From: 9FT-COMBO-48-23 sp963754385
GTDB taxonomy: Bacteria > Chloroflexota > Dehalococcoidia > GIF9 > UBA5629
Assembly (NCBI GenBank): GCA_963754385.1
Contig: CAVWGE010000002.1
Span: 186,001-250,000, forward strand
Direction: 5' to 3'
DNA: 64,000 nucleotides
Shown: positions 27,784-36,737 of the stretch, piece after piece
Layout: each line of letters begins with the position of its first letter
How positions within the stretch are numbered: position 1 is the first letter of the stretch
Translations under genes and position numbers: made by a program
The notes under the pieces: model-generated
Told to the model about the DNA's origin: nothing
What the model saw: only the letters and a program-made list of their open reading frames with translations
Databases searched by the model: none

Positions 27784-29150
27784 TATTCCGAAGCTTCAGC
27801 TGTTTTTGCCGTCCATAGAGGCTGACTGGCAAAAGATTCGCCGCTCAGCTTAGCCTGCAAAATTTTCACCAATTCCTCTATCGGCAACCTAATTTGCGCC
27901 ATGCTATCCCGTTCTCGAATAGTAACTTGATTGTCTTCCAGCGACTGGAAATCAATGGTAACACAAAACGGAGTGCCGATTTCATCCTGGCGGCGATAAC
28001 GCCGGCCTATACTCTGAGCATCATCATACTGAGTCATAAAATAGCGACGAATTCTAGTATAGCCCTCCCTGGCTAAGGGCGCCAGCTTCTCATTTCTGCT
28101 CAAAGGCAGAACAGCCACTTTAATTGGAGCTAGCTCAGGATGGAAATGCAAAACCACCCTGGTTTCCCCTTCAGCCAGCTCCTCGTCATAAGCATCTATA
28201 AGGCAAGCCAGCGCTGAACGGTCAACACCGGCCGAAGGCTCAATGACATAGGGTGTATAACGCTCCCCAGTCTCCTCATCGAAGTAGCTCAAGGTTTTCC
28301 CGCTATACTTAGCATGCTGTATCAGGTCATAGTCACCCCGGTTGGCAATGCCTTCAAGCTCCGCCCAACCCATGGGGAAAAGATATTCAATATCGTAGCA
28401 GTCCTTGGCATAATGAGCCAGTTCTTCCTTACCATGCCGGCGGAGACGCAGATTCTCCTCCTTTATACCCAGCTTCAAATACCAATTGAAACGCTCCTTC
28501 ACCCAATAATTGAACCACTCTTCATCACTGCACGGCTTGACAAAGTACTCTATCTCCATCTGCTCAAATTCCCTGGTTCTGAAGATAAAATTACCGGTAG
28601 TGATCTCATTGCGAAAGGACTTGCCTATTTGCGCAATACCAAAAGGCAGTTTTTTCCTGGAAGTTCCTAGCACGTTATCGAAGTTAACGAAAATGCCCTG
28701 AGCCGTCTCCGGTCGCAGATAAACAACGCTGGCCTCATCTTCCACCGGCCCCATGAAAGTCTTGAACATCAAGTTGAATAGCTTTGGCTCGGTTAGCTCA
28801 CCACCGCAATCAGGACAGCTACTGCAGTTCAAATCAGTAGCCCGCCATCTTAAGTGACAAGCCTTACATTCTACCAAGGGGTCGGAAAAGCCCTCCACAT
28901 GCCCGCTAGCAACCCACGTCTGAGGATGCATCATTATGCTGGCATCTATACCAACCATGTCATCCCGCTCTTGAACCACCGCTCGCCACCAGGCATCTTT
29001 GATATTCCTCTTCAGCTCTACCCCCAACGGCCCATAGTCCCAGCAGCTCCCCAACCCACCATAGATTTCACTACTGGGAAATATAAAGCCTCGCCGCTTA
29101 CATAACGAGACGATTTTGTCCATATCTACCTTGCTTGTTTTATCAGGCAC
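27783..29150 (-). CDS. glyS: Glycyl-tRNA synthetase (single-chain, dimeric type)
   Basis: Class II aminoacyl-tRNA synthetase of the alpha2 type. The 455-residue protein has SSEIYGGLGSCWDYGPLGVELK near the start, the zinc-type insert CKACHLRW...CSSCPDCGG, the class II motif 2 region (GIAQIGKSFRNEI, TRTREFEQME-like segment), motif 3 (PSAGVDRSALACL) and a C-terminal anticodon-binding domain (VLPLSRNEKLAP). Length is normal. Its stop overlaps the ATG of the SbcD-like remnant. Confidence 0.96.
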   Translation of the reverse strand: MPDKTSKVDMDKIVSLCKRRGFIFPSSEIYGGLGSCWDYGPLGVELKRNIKDAWWRAVVQERDDMVGIDASIMMHPQTWVASGHVEGFSDPLVECKACHLRWRATDLNCSSCPDCGGELTEPKLFNLMFKTFMGPVEDEASVVYLRPETAQGIFVNFDNVLGTSRKKLPFGIAQIGKSFRNEITTGNFIFRTREFEQMEIEYFVKPCSDEEWFNYWVKERFNWYLKLGIKEENLRLRRHGKEELAHYAKDCYDIEYLFPMGWAELEGIANRGDYDLIQHAKYSGKTLSYFDEETGERYTPYVIEPSAGVDRSALACLIDAYDEELAEGETRVVLHFHPELAPIKVAVLPLSRNEKLAPLAREGYTRIRRYFMTQYDDAQSIGRRYRRQDEIGTPFCVTIDFQSLEDNQVTIRERDSMAQIRLPIEELVKILQAKLSGESFASQPLWTAKTAEASE

Positions 29151-29335
29151 TCTTACCTCCTACGAAGCTTCTCAAAGCTTACCAACTTTGCTCATAAGTG
29201 TCAAAAGACCATCAATCCAATTTCAGTAGAATTGAAAGCAATATAAAATGTTGCTAGACTATGAATACAGCTTGACCAAAGCTAAACCATGGTGTCACTG
29301 AAAACGTTATACCGGTCAAACAGCAATCTCAATTA

Positions 29336-30958
29336 TTGCACCAATATCGACAGATGAACATAGTTAATAAGTACACGATACTATTCATCCTATGTCTAGC
29401 TTTGCTGGCTCCGGCAAACATCCATTGCCTGCCTCAACCCATAACGCCTCCGCCGCTACCACCCCCACCGGAACTACCACCTCCAGACACTACACAACCC
29501 CATACAGCAATTACTATTGCCCCGACTGAAACCATCAACTACAACAAAGTCACCTTCGAATGGACGGGAAACGATAATACTACACCAACCGCCAATCTAA
29601 CTTACGCGTATTATCTGGGAGGCTACGATACCGATTATTCTCCATTCAACGCTGATACCACAAAGACTTACACCGACTTGCCTGACGGTACCTATACATT
29701 TTATGTCAAATCAAGAGATGAAGCTGGCAATATCGACCCCACCCCAGCAAGTGTCAAATTTACCATAGCTACAACCCCACCGGAAGAAAAGCCTGAAGTC
29801 ATAACCCCTGCCGCCAGCACCTTGCTCATAGTTCCGGGCAGCGATGTTAACCACATCGCCGTTGCCTACGATAACACCGTTTTTGCCCTCGACTCCCCCC
29901 ATGCCAAACTTTATAAATCAGACCACGGCGGCATCGGCTGGACTGACATATCAAGAGGCCTTGGCGCCGCAGCCCCCTGGACTGAACTGGCTATAGCCCC
30001 GGATGACCCCGAAATCGTCGCCGTAGTCGCCAACGCGGGAACTGAGGTTTATTTGTCTATCAATGGTGGCGCCAACTTCGCTGCCACAGGATTAAGCAGC
30101 AAGCTAGGTGGCGGCGAGCGAGTCAAATGCCTTGCTATCTCGTCAGGTTATGGCCGTCGGGACATAGCTGTGGGCACCTCCACCGGCAGTGGCAACGGCA
30201 GGGTTCTGGTGAACGTAGTGAATGCATTCCCCAGCGGCTGGCAGGACATGAGCACCAGTGCCACCGGCTGGTCAAATGCCGACATCTTTGCCATCGAGTA
30301 TTCACCAGGATTCGACGCTGATGGCACCCTTCTGGCCATCGCTGCCACTGCTCCACCAACTGACAACACCTATCTCTATATCGGTATCAGAGACCTCGGC
30401 GGAAATACCACAACCTGGAATAGTTTTGCAGGCTACCCTGCAGAAATCTGCCAATCGGGCCAAGACACGCCGGGAACACCGCTGACTTATGCAGATATAG
30501 CCTTGCCCTCTGATTACTCCGGCACGACTCCTTGGCATCGCCATGCCTACGCCTGTTGGAGCGACACCGGCGGCAATCCTGATGACGACGTTTACCGTTT
30601 GGATGACGCCGTCTGCTACCGGCTTCTGGTTCGCGACACCATCTGCAGTCTGGCACATTACGGCATGTTCAGCCGGGGAAAGCTATTGGCTGGAGCTGCC
30701 ATCACATCGGCAACGGATATTTCCCAAGGCCCTCAGGTTTACTACACCCTCAACCCACAATCAGCATACCCCACCTGGCAAAGCAGCCAAAAACCACCCA
30801 CCGGCCCCGGACAGGCAAGAGTAGCCTGGTCCCCCGACGGTAAAGCAGCCTACTGTGGCACCAGTTCCGCCGGTGGCGGCAGCCACGACCAGAGCGCCTT
30901 CTCCATAAGCAGAAATGACGGCCTCACCTGGAACCAGACAGGTTTGATTGACCTTTAG
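29336..30958 (+). CDS. Secreted Ig-like/beta-propeller protein of unknown function
   Basis: 540 residues. A signal peptide (ILFILCLALLAPANIHC) is followed by a Pro-rich segment (PPPLPPPPELPPP), an Ig/FN3-like domain (YAYYLGGYDTDYSP, YTFYVKSRDEAGN) and a long region with sialidase-type Asp-box-like strands (HGGIGWTDISRG, NGGANFAATGLS, NDGLTWNQTG), suggesting a beta-propeller. Probably exported. The start could be 29336 or the second Met at 29354; the latter gives a more typical signal peptide. The exact role is unknown. Confidence 0.75.
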   Translation: MHQYRQMNIVNKYTILFILCLALLAPANIHCLPQPITPPPLPPPPELPPPDTTQPHTAITIAPTETINYNKVTFEWTGNDNTTPTANLTYAYYLGGYDTDYSPFNADTTKTYTDLPDGTYTFYVKSRDEAGNIDPTPASVKFTIATTPPEEKPEVITPAASTLLIVPGSDVNHIAVAYDNTVFALDSPHAKLYKSDHGGIGWTDISRGLGAAAPWTELAIAPDDPEIVAVVANAGTEVYLSINGGANFAATGLSSKLGGGERVKCLAISSGYGRRDIAVGTSTGSGNGRVLVNVVNAFPSGWQDMSTSATGWSNADIFAIEYSPGFDADGTLLAIAATAPPTDNTYLYIGIRDLGGNTTTWNSFAGYPAEICQSGQDTPGTPLTYADIALPSDYSGTTPWHRHAYACWSDTGGNPDDDVYRLDDAVCYRLLVRDTICSLAHYGMFSRGKLLAGAAITSATDISQGPQVYYTLNPQSAYPTWQSSQKPPTGPGQARVAWSPDGKAAYCGTSSAGGGSHDQSAFSISRNDGLTWNQTGLIDL

Positions 30959-30959
30959 T

Positions 30960-30989
30960 TTGACACCTTAGGTCGCTTTCTCCTACAAT
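30960..30989 (+). promoter_or_regulatory. Putative promoter of the HAD gene, short leader
   Basis: TTGACA (30960-30965), 18-bp spacer, TACAAT (30984-30989), ending 11 bp before ATG at 31001. The first T is at the preceding stop codon. The leader would be only a few bases. Confidence 0.6.
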
Positions 30990-31000
30990 TCCAATTCGGC

Positions 31001-31696
31001 ATGATCAAGGCAGTTTTCTTTGACTTCTACAACACCTTAGCTACCCACCACCCGCCTCGAGAAGAGGCATGGGTCAATGCCTGCCGCGAGCTGGGCATCG
31101 AGATAGAGGCAAAAACGCTCTTTAATTCCTTACCGGCAGCAGATATGCACTGGCGCAATGAAGATTCCCGCTCACCAATAGACAAGAGACCTCTGGAGGA
31201 AAAGATCAACTTTTACGCCGAATACGCAACCATGATATTGCAAGGGGCCGGAATAGAAATCAGCCGTGACACGGCACTTCAGCTATTAGCAAAAATCCGA
31301 CAGCATAAATGGGAATTCAAAGCTTATGATGATACCCTGCCCGTTTTGGAAGACCTCAAGAAACGCGGTTTGATTCTGGGGCTTATATCCAATGTCGTCC
31401 AGGATATGGAGTCCACATACTCCGAGCTAGGGCTACAGCAATATCTCGATATCAAGGTAACCTCCTCTGAGGTAGGCTATGATAAGCCTCGCCCTGAGAT
31501 ATTCATGGCCGCGCTTGATAAGGCCAAGGTCAAGCCGGAGGAATCGATATTTGTCGGTGACCAGTACCACCTGGACATCGTCGGCGCCCGAGGCGTTGGC
31601 ATCAAGGCTGTGCTCATCGACCGCAACGATTATTCACCGGATATCACCGACTGTCCTCGAATCCGCAGCCTCACCGAAATCACCCAGTACGTCTAA
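31001..31696 (+). CDS. HAD-superfamily hydrolase
   Basis: 231-residue haloacid-dehalogenase-fold hydrolase. Motif I is FFDFYNTL: the nucleophile Asp is present, but the second Asp of the phosphatase DxD pattern is Tyr, as in dehalogenase-like members. Motif II is LISNV, motif III DKPRPEIF, motif IV FVGDQYHLDIVGA. A four-helix cap lies at about residues 20-95. The substrate is unknown. Convergent with the DUF89 gene, 16 bp away. Confidence 0.9.
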   Translation: MIKAVFFDFYNTLATHHPPREEAWVNACRELGIEIEAKTLFNSLPAADMHWRNEDSRSPIDKRPLEEKINFYAEYATMILQGAGIEISRDTALQLLAKIRQHKWEFKAYDDTLPVLEDLKKRGLILGLISNVVQDMESTYSELGLQQYLDIKVTSSEVGYDKPRPEIFMAALDKAKVKPEESIFVGDQYHLDIVGARGVGIKAVLIDRNDYSPDITDCPRIRSLTEITQYV

Positions 31697-31712
31697 CCTC
31701 ACCAGTCCGCCT

Positions 31713-32561
31713 CTACCGCAGCATGGCTACGTAGCTTTTCAGCGGCACTCCAAGTGAATCAGCTACCGGCTGGCATTTCGCCCTGAAACAGTAGAAAACC
31801 ATGCCTTCCGCCGGCAGTTCGGTCAGAGACTCATAGTAGCCCATGCCTTTGGCGAAGATGAGGTCTGCGGAATTGAACTCGCGCTTGAACTCCACTGAAG
31901 CCTGAGAGAAATCTATACCCGGAGTAGCCGTGCCGGTGTTTATTATCTCCCCTAGCTCGGCTTCAAGCCCGGTTCGCCTGATATCCTCCAGCGTAACATC
32001 ATTGTGAACCGGCGAGGCTTTAACTACATAGGCAACAGAAGCCTGCTGTCTCATCCGGCTGAGAAGCGGTAAATCGAAAAACGTCTCACCGGCATTATCC
32101 GCCAGATACAGAACCCTTCCGGCATCCTTGAGCCTGGCTTCGAAACGCTCCGAATCATCTATGACAAAATCCACCCGCTCTTTCATTTCTGCCTCTATGC
32201 CGTCGATAGGTACGAAAAAATCTATGTTATTCCCCACGGCAGCAAACCTGAGGCAACTTACAAAGTCTTCATGTTTAAGCTCCAATGCCTGTGACAGCTC
32301 TCTGGCGACCGCAATCTCCTTATCCTTCATCTGCCGGTAAGGGTCGGGATTTCCGGTTATCTTCTTTACGGCATCGTGAATTTTGGTGGCAACAACAATG
32401 GTTACGCCGTCCAGAGAGAAGTCGTCGTCAACTATCTTCAGGCCCTTCTCTATGGCTCTGGCTTTAGCCGGCTCGTCATTCGTTGCCAGCCCTGCAGCCT
32501 GATAAGCTACCCTTTGCAGGCATTCGTAACAACTCTTCGAAGCTTTCATTTCAAAAAACAA
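31713..32561 (-). CDS. DUF89/ARMT1-like metal-dependent phosphatase
   Basis: 282 residues resembling the DUF89 damage-control phosphatases. An N-terminal CYEC pair (possible metal site) is followed by a helical region and the DUF89 core LYLADNAGETFFDLPLL with the metal-binding Asp and Asn, then VKASPVHNDVTLEDI, and AKGMGYYESL near the end. Family members act on phosphorylated metabolites; the substrate here is unknown. The start could be 32561 or MKASK at 32549. Confidence 0.85.
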   Translation of the reverse strand: MFFEMKASKSCYECLQRVAYQAAGLATNDEPAKARAIEKGLKIVDDDFSLDGVTIVVATKIHDAVKKITGNPDPYRQMKDKEIAVARELSQALELKHEDFVSCLRFAAVGNNIDFFVPIDGIEAEMKERVDFVIDDSERFEARLKDAGRVLYLADNAGETFFDLPLLSRMRQQASVAYVVKASPVHNDVTLEDIRRTGLEAELGEIINTGTATPGIDFSQASVEFKREFNSADLIFAKGMGYYESLTELPAEGMVFYCFRAKCQPVADSLGVPLKSYVAMLR

Positions 32562-32592
32562 CGTATAGATTGTCTTGGGCTACACTTGCGAC

Positions 32593-33072
32593 CTATCGGT
32601 TTAGCAGCCATATCGACGAATTCAGAACCGTCGCAAAAGTCACCCAGAGCAGGTAAGGCCACATAAGCACACTGGCAGCCAGAGATATTCTGTAAAATTT
32701 CAAAACGGTGAACAATATCGCCAGCCACAGGGCTGCGATTACAACCACCCCATACAGAGGAGATTCGAGACCGAAAAAGACCACCGACCATAAGGTATTT
32801 AAAACCAGCTGCACCAGAAAGACAATTAGCGCTATCCTGACCTGCCGGTTCTCCAGTCCCTTGCGCCACACCAGAAATGCGGCTACGCCCATCATTATAT
32901 ACAGAAGCGTCCATACCGGTGCGAACAGCCAGTTCGGCGGACTAAAAGCCGGCTTTTCCAGCGTGGCATACCAGGTCGGAATTGCCTGCCGCGTAAATAC
33001 GGAGCCAATGGCACCGGCAGCCAGACAGGCGACAATGCTCACCACCAGCTTCCAAATATCCCTAGTTTTCAT
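32593..33072 (-). CDS. tspO: TspO/MBR family membrane protein
   Basis: About 159 residues with five hydrophobic segments. TspO landmarks are visible: YATLEKPAFSPPNWLFAPVWTLLYIMMG (KPAFSPPNWLF and PVWTLLY) and the C-terminal LMWPYLLWVTFATVLN-type segment with the W..YL.W..FAT pattern. TspO binds porphyrins and related ligands in membranes. I chose ATG at 33072 (MKTRDIW); MRDMKTR at 33081 is equally possible, and the longer frame from 33126 runs into the repeat region. Confidence 0.9.
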   Translation of the reverse strand: MKTRDIWKLVVSIVACLAAGAIGSVFTRQAIPTWYATLEKPAFSPPNWLFAPVWTLLYIMMGVAAFLVWRKGLENRQVRIALIVFLVQLVLNTLWSVVFFGLESPLYGVVVIAALWLAILFTVLKFYRISLAASVLMWPYLLWVTFATVLNSSIWLLNR

Positions 33073-33121
33073 ATCTCGCATTGTACCAGATGGAGCAATT
33101 CTTTTGCTAACTATCGGGGAT

Positions 33122-33223
33122 GTCATTCTGAGCCCCGATGCAATCGGGGGGCGAAGAATCTGGAGGCAAAGAAATTCCTAATTGTCATTGCGAGTCCCGA
33201 TCTCATCGGGACGTGGCAATCTC
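33122..33223. repeat. Two adjacent TGTCATT-type palindromic repeats
   Basis: First unit about 33122-33161: GTCATTCTGAG with the hairpin CCCCGAtgcaaTCGGGG and GCGAAGAATCT. Second unit 33183-33223: TGTCATTGCGAG with the hairpin TCCCGAtctcaTCGGGA and GTGGCAATCTC. They match the layout of the element at 4885-4966. The remaining gap to 33397 shows no gene. Confidence 0.75.
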
Positions 33224-33396
33224 ATGTCCCTGTTCGTCGTATTCGTAAAGTAACTGTTCATTGTTTTATCTCATTAATCATCATTCAGGCACAGGCACTG
33301 CATAGTGCTATGAGTAATCAAATTCCTTTCATTAGACAATGCGTATTTTCTTCTGTGTAGTTGTCATTCGAATTGTTCTAAATTAGAATATGACTC

Positions 33397-34197
33397 ATGC
33401 ATCCGCTCGATAGCCCACGCCTCAAGATTAGTAGGGCAAAAGCTGAAATCAACCGACTCAGGTTGATGCAGGATGCCCTTTTCGAAAATACCCATTGTAA
33501 CGTTGTCAGGGCAGAGCAGAATCCTGAATCTGGCAAGGATATCTATCGCATCAAAATGGACGGACTCCCACCGTCTCTTGACTGGGGTATTTATATTGGA
33601 GAGATTGCCCACAACCTCCGCTCTGCTCTTAATCATCTCGTCTACCAACTTGCCCTCTTGAACAGTTTGAATGAACCTGAAACAGTTGCAAGGGACAAAA
33701 GCCTCCAATTTCCGATTTTTTTGGACAAAGGGAAATTCGCAACTAAAGGGAAGGGAATGATTAAGTTGCTGAAGTCTGAACATAAGGCAAGTATCGAGCG
33801 GTTGCAACCATACAATAGCAGCAGTAGTCCGCATCTCAAAACCATAGATTTGACCAAATGGAGTGGATGCAATAGCCCCCTCTTTTGGCTGGAAGAGATT
33901 AACAATGCGGACAAGCATCGGCTCATCCAAGTTACGGGAATCAAAATTAGCGGGTTTAGCACCACCTATTGGGGAGAGCAAACCGATGCCTTCGTTGGAG
34001 GCACCTTCGATATATTGGAAGATGGCGCAAAATTCGGAGAGGCCGCACCTGATGTGCACGTGAATGTGCAAATCCATCCTCTTATAGGATTCGCCAATGG
34101 TTGTGAGGCAGTTGTTAATAAACCAGTCTGCCTTTTGTTGGATTTGATTGGAACTACCGTTTCTGAAATTGTCGAGAGTTTCACTTCTGAGTTTTGA
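33397..34197 (+). CDS. Conserved hypothetical protein with HNLRSALNHL motif
   Basis: 266 residues, no signal peptide or membrane segment. The motif IGEIAHNLRSALNHLVYQLALLN (around residues 68-90) is a pattern I recall from a widespread hypothetical family, and NADKHRLIQV follows at about 170. The helical HxxR-type arrangement is reminiscent of HEPN-like folds but I cannot establish this. A 278-codon open frame covers the opposite strand; the plus frame is preferred because of this family pattern. Isolated between a repeat region and a GTPase gene. Confidence 0.7.
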   Translation: MHPLDSPRLKISRAKAEINRLRLMQDALFENTHCNVVRAEQNPESGKDIYRIKMDGLPPSLDWGIYIGEIAHNLRSALNHLVYQLALLNSLNEPETVARDKSLQFPIFLDKGKFATKGKGMIKLLKSEHKASIERLQPYNSSSSPHLKTIDLTKWSGCNSPLFWLEEINNADKHRLIQVTGIKISGFSTTYWGEQTDAFVGGTFDILEDGAKFGEAAPDVHVNVQIHPLIGFANGCEAVVNKPVCLLLDLIGTTVSEIVESFTSEF

Positions 34198-34338
34198 CAT
34201 GATTTAATTCACTTTATATCGAAATGGGATAGTCGCCAACAAAATACTTACGCTCTTTTAGCTTCTAGTTTCGCAACAAGCTCAACCTTAATCTCCGCAG
34301 GGGGATTATGCTAGAATTAGGGAACAGGTTGAGAAGCT

Positions 34339-35316
34339 ATGCCGGCGAATTTACCACCGCAGTACTTTGACGCTGAAAAACGCTACAGGCAGGCTAAGAC
34401 TCCGGAGGACAAAATAGAAGCTCTGGAACTTATGATTGCCATCATGCCCAAGCACAAGGGCACGGACCACCTGCACGGCGACCTGAGAAGAAGAATAGCC
34501 AAGCTTACCGAAGAGGCGGTAAGAAAAGCCGCCACCAGCAGGACCAGCTTCTATATCAGAAGAGAAGGCGCCGGACAGGTAGCGCTGGTCGGCCTGCCTA
34601 ATACCGGCAAATCACAACTGCTGGCCGCCGTCACCGATGCCTCACCAGAAATAGCCGACTACCCCTTTACCACCAAGTCACCCAATATAGGCATGATGAA
34701 GTTCGAAAATATTCAAATCCAACTGGTGGACACACCGCCGGTGACAGGCAAGGATTCCCGTGTCTGGCTGAACAATGTCGCCAGAAACGCCGACATCATA
34801 GCCATCATGGTGGATTCGAGCAATAGCCCGGTACAACAGGTGGAGACCACGCTTCAAGAGCTGGAAAATATCGGCATAGTGCCCATCTCTAATAACATTA
34901 CCGAAGCCAACATCGGCAAACGTCAAAGGAAAATGCTAATCATAGCCAACAAGAGCGACCTGGAAAATTCAGGTGCCGGTGACAAACAACTGAATGCTAA
35001 GTACAGCGCCCGGTTCCCGGTGATTTCCATCTCCGCCTCAGAAGGCAACAACATAGAAGTGCTCAAGAGCGGGATTTTTAAAGCCCTGGAGATTATACGC
35101 GTCCACACCAAGAGCCCGGGGCAGAAGTCTGACCTGACCGACCCGATAATATTGAAGACAGGCAGCACGGTAAAAGAGGCCGCTGAAGACATTCACAAGG
35201 ATTTTAGGAGCAAGCTGAAATATGCTGTGGTCTGGGGCTCAGGGAAATTCGACGGCCAGAGGGTCAGCCAAGAGCATGTCCTTAAAGATAACGACATAAT
35301 CGAGCTACATATTTAA
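34339..35316 (+). CDS. Obg/DRG-like GTPase with TGS domain
   Basis: 325 residues. An N-terminal helical segment (residues 1-75) precedes the G domain: G1 GLPNTGKSQLL, G3-like LVDTPP (in place of DxxG), G4 NKSD, then a C-terminal TGS domain (residues about 255-325, STVKEAAEDIHKDF and WGSGKFDGQRVSQEHVL). The layout matches archaeal/bacterial DRG-type GTPases, thought to act with ribosomes. The G3 change is characteristic of this subfamily as far as I recall. Confidence 0.88.
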   Translation: MPANLPPQYFDAEKRYRQAKTPEDKIEALELMIAIMPKHKGTDHLHGDLRRRIAKLTEEAVRKAATSRTSFYIRREGAGQVALVGLPNTGKSQLLAAVTDASPEIADYPFTTKSPNIGMMKFENIQIQLVDTPPVTGKDSRVWLNNVARNADIIAIMVDSSNSPVQQVETTLQELENIGIVPISNNITEANIGKRQRKMLIIANKSDLENSGAGDKQLNAKYSARFPVISISASEGNNIEVLKSGIFKALEIIRVHTKSPGQKSDLTDPIILKTGSTVKEAAEDIHKDFRSKLKYAVVWGSGKFDGQRVSQEHVLKDNDIIELHI

Positions 35317-35495
35317 CGCCGCCTCCGAATCACACCATAAGGGTCGCTTCTCGTAGCCAGGCTAAAGCCTCGCCACTACATTAGTAAGCAATGCCTCGAT
35401 AAATAGTGAACTTTAATGTCAGTTTAGTGATATACTTATCGCCAATTGGCACACGGATAGCTTGCAGGCTTTGAAACAAGGAGGGAGGTAAAACA

Positions 35496-36719
35496 ATGGC
35501 GGAATATAAAATCTACAGGTACCGATGGGTTGTTCTGGCTGCCTACATGTATGTAGCCGCGCTCACACAACTGTACTGGTTGAATTTTGCCTCCATTGAA
35601 ACTCATATCGAGGAGCTGCTGGGCATACCTGCCAGCAGCGTCATGTGGTTTACGCTCGTCTTTCCCTTAATACAGGTTTTGCTTACCATGCCTGCCGGCG
35701 TCATTATAGATAGAAAGGGATTTAAATACGGCATAGGTATCGGTGTGCTTTTTACCGGCGTCTTCGCCATGCTGCGCTTGCTTAATCCCGCTTCATTCGC
35801 AGTTCTATTAATTGCACAAATAGGGATTTCCATCGGGCAACCTTTCATACTAAACGGCATCACCAAACTCGCTGTAACCTGGTTCCCACAAAAAGAGGAG
35901 GCAACAGCAGTGGGACTCGGTTCCCTGGCGCTATTCGTTGGCATGATGGTATCGGTTGGGGCAACGCCTGTTTTGGTACAGATTCTAGGATTTCAGTCAA
36001 TGCTATGGATTTACGGTGCTATAGGCATTGTAGGTATATTGCTATTCTTTACTTTGGTGAAGCCTAAACCTCAAACGCCATCAAGGGAAATAGAGGCACC
36101 GGAGGAGATATCAAGCTGGGAAGGCATCAAAAGGATTTTAAGGGTCAGAAATTTTGTAATTCTCGGATTTATAGCTTTGATAGGTATCGGAGTTTTCAAC
36201 GGCTTGGCTACCTGGCTTGAAAAAATACTGAACGAATTACATCAAATCCCAATGACCGATGCCGGCTCCATATCCGCAATATTGATTTTCAGCGGCATGC
36301 TTGGCTGCATCATCATCCCCATTATCTCGGATAAAATCGGAAGGAGAAAACCTTTCCTCATACTGGCATCCTTAATCGGCGCTTTGTCAATTACTTTTCT
36401 CATATTTGCCAGAGGCTACAGCATGAACCTGATTAACGGCATAGTGCTGGGTTTTTTCCTTATTTCGGCACTGCCCATAATGCTGACGATGTCCACTGAA
36501 ATCACGGGGGCGAAATTTGCCGGCATTTCAGTCGGCTATTTGCAGCTTTTAGGCAACGCTGCTGCAGTAGTAATTGTTGCGGTAATGGAATTTCTCCGCG
36601 GAGCCACGAATCAATTTGTTTTGCCACTGGCGCTGCTGGCAGCACTGCTGGTGATATCATTCATTCTGGCAATCCTGATTAAAGAACCTGCTAGGAACAC
36701 TTCACCATCGCGATTGTAA
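35496..36719 (+). CDS. MFS transporter
   Basis: 407 residues with about 12 membrane segments and a central cytoplasmic loop (KPKPQTPSREIEAPEE, about residue 190). MFS loop 2-3 pattern: GVIIDRKGFKYG; loop 8-9: SDKIGRRKPF. A strong GGAGGGAGG ribosome binding site precedes the ATG. The substrate cannot be told from the sequence; neighbours give no hint. Confidence 0.92.
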   Translation: MAEYKIYRYRWVVLAAYMYVAALTQLYWLNFASIETHIEELLGIPASSVMWFTLVFPLIQVLLTMPAGVIIDRKGFKYGIGIGVLFTGVFAMLRLLNPASFAVLLIAQIGISIGQPFILNGITKLAVTWFPQKEEATAVGLGSLALFVGMMVSVGATPVLVQILGFQSMLWIYGAIGIVGILLFFTLVKPKPQTPSREIEAPEEISSWEGIKRILRVRNFVILGFIALIGIGVFNGLATWLEKILNELHQIPMTDAGSISAILIFSGMLGCIIIPIISDKIGRRKPFLILASLIGALSITFLIFARGYSMNLINGIVLGFFLISALPIMLTMSTEITGAKFAGISVGYLQLLGNAAAVVIVAVMEFLRGATNQFVLPLALLAALLVISFILAILIKEPARNTSPSRL

Positions 36720-36737
36720 TACTCCACAGGTATAAAT

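Noticed and set aside
29151..29335. T-box or other riboswitch ahead of glyS
   Set aside because: No T-box sequence or terminator/antiterminator pair could be seen in the 185-bp divergent gap.
33364..34200. A 278-codon open frame on the minus strand covering the hypothetical gene at 33397-34197
   Set aside because: It is almost exactly antisense to the plus-strand frame, which carries a recognisable HNLRSALNHL family motif. The antisense translation shows no coherent protein features.
35341..35385. tRNA-like or structured element with AGGCTaaAGCCT
   Set aside because: It is only an imperfect inverted repeat; no anticodon arm or TPsiC-like sequence is present. No tRNA gene was recognised anywhere in the window.
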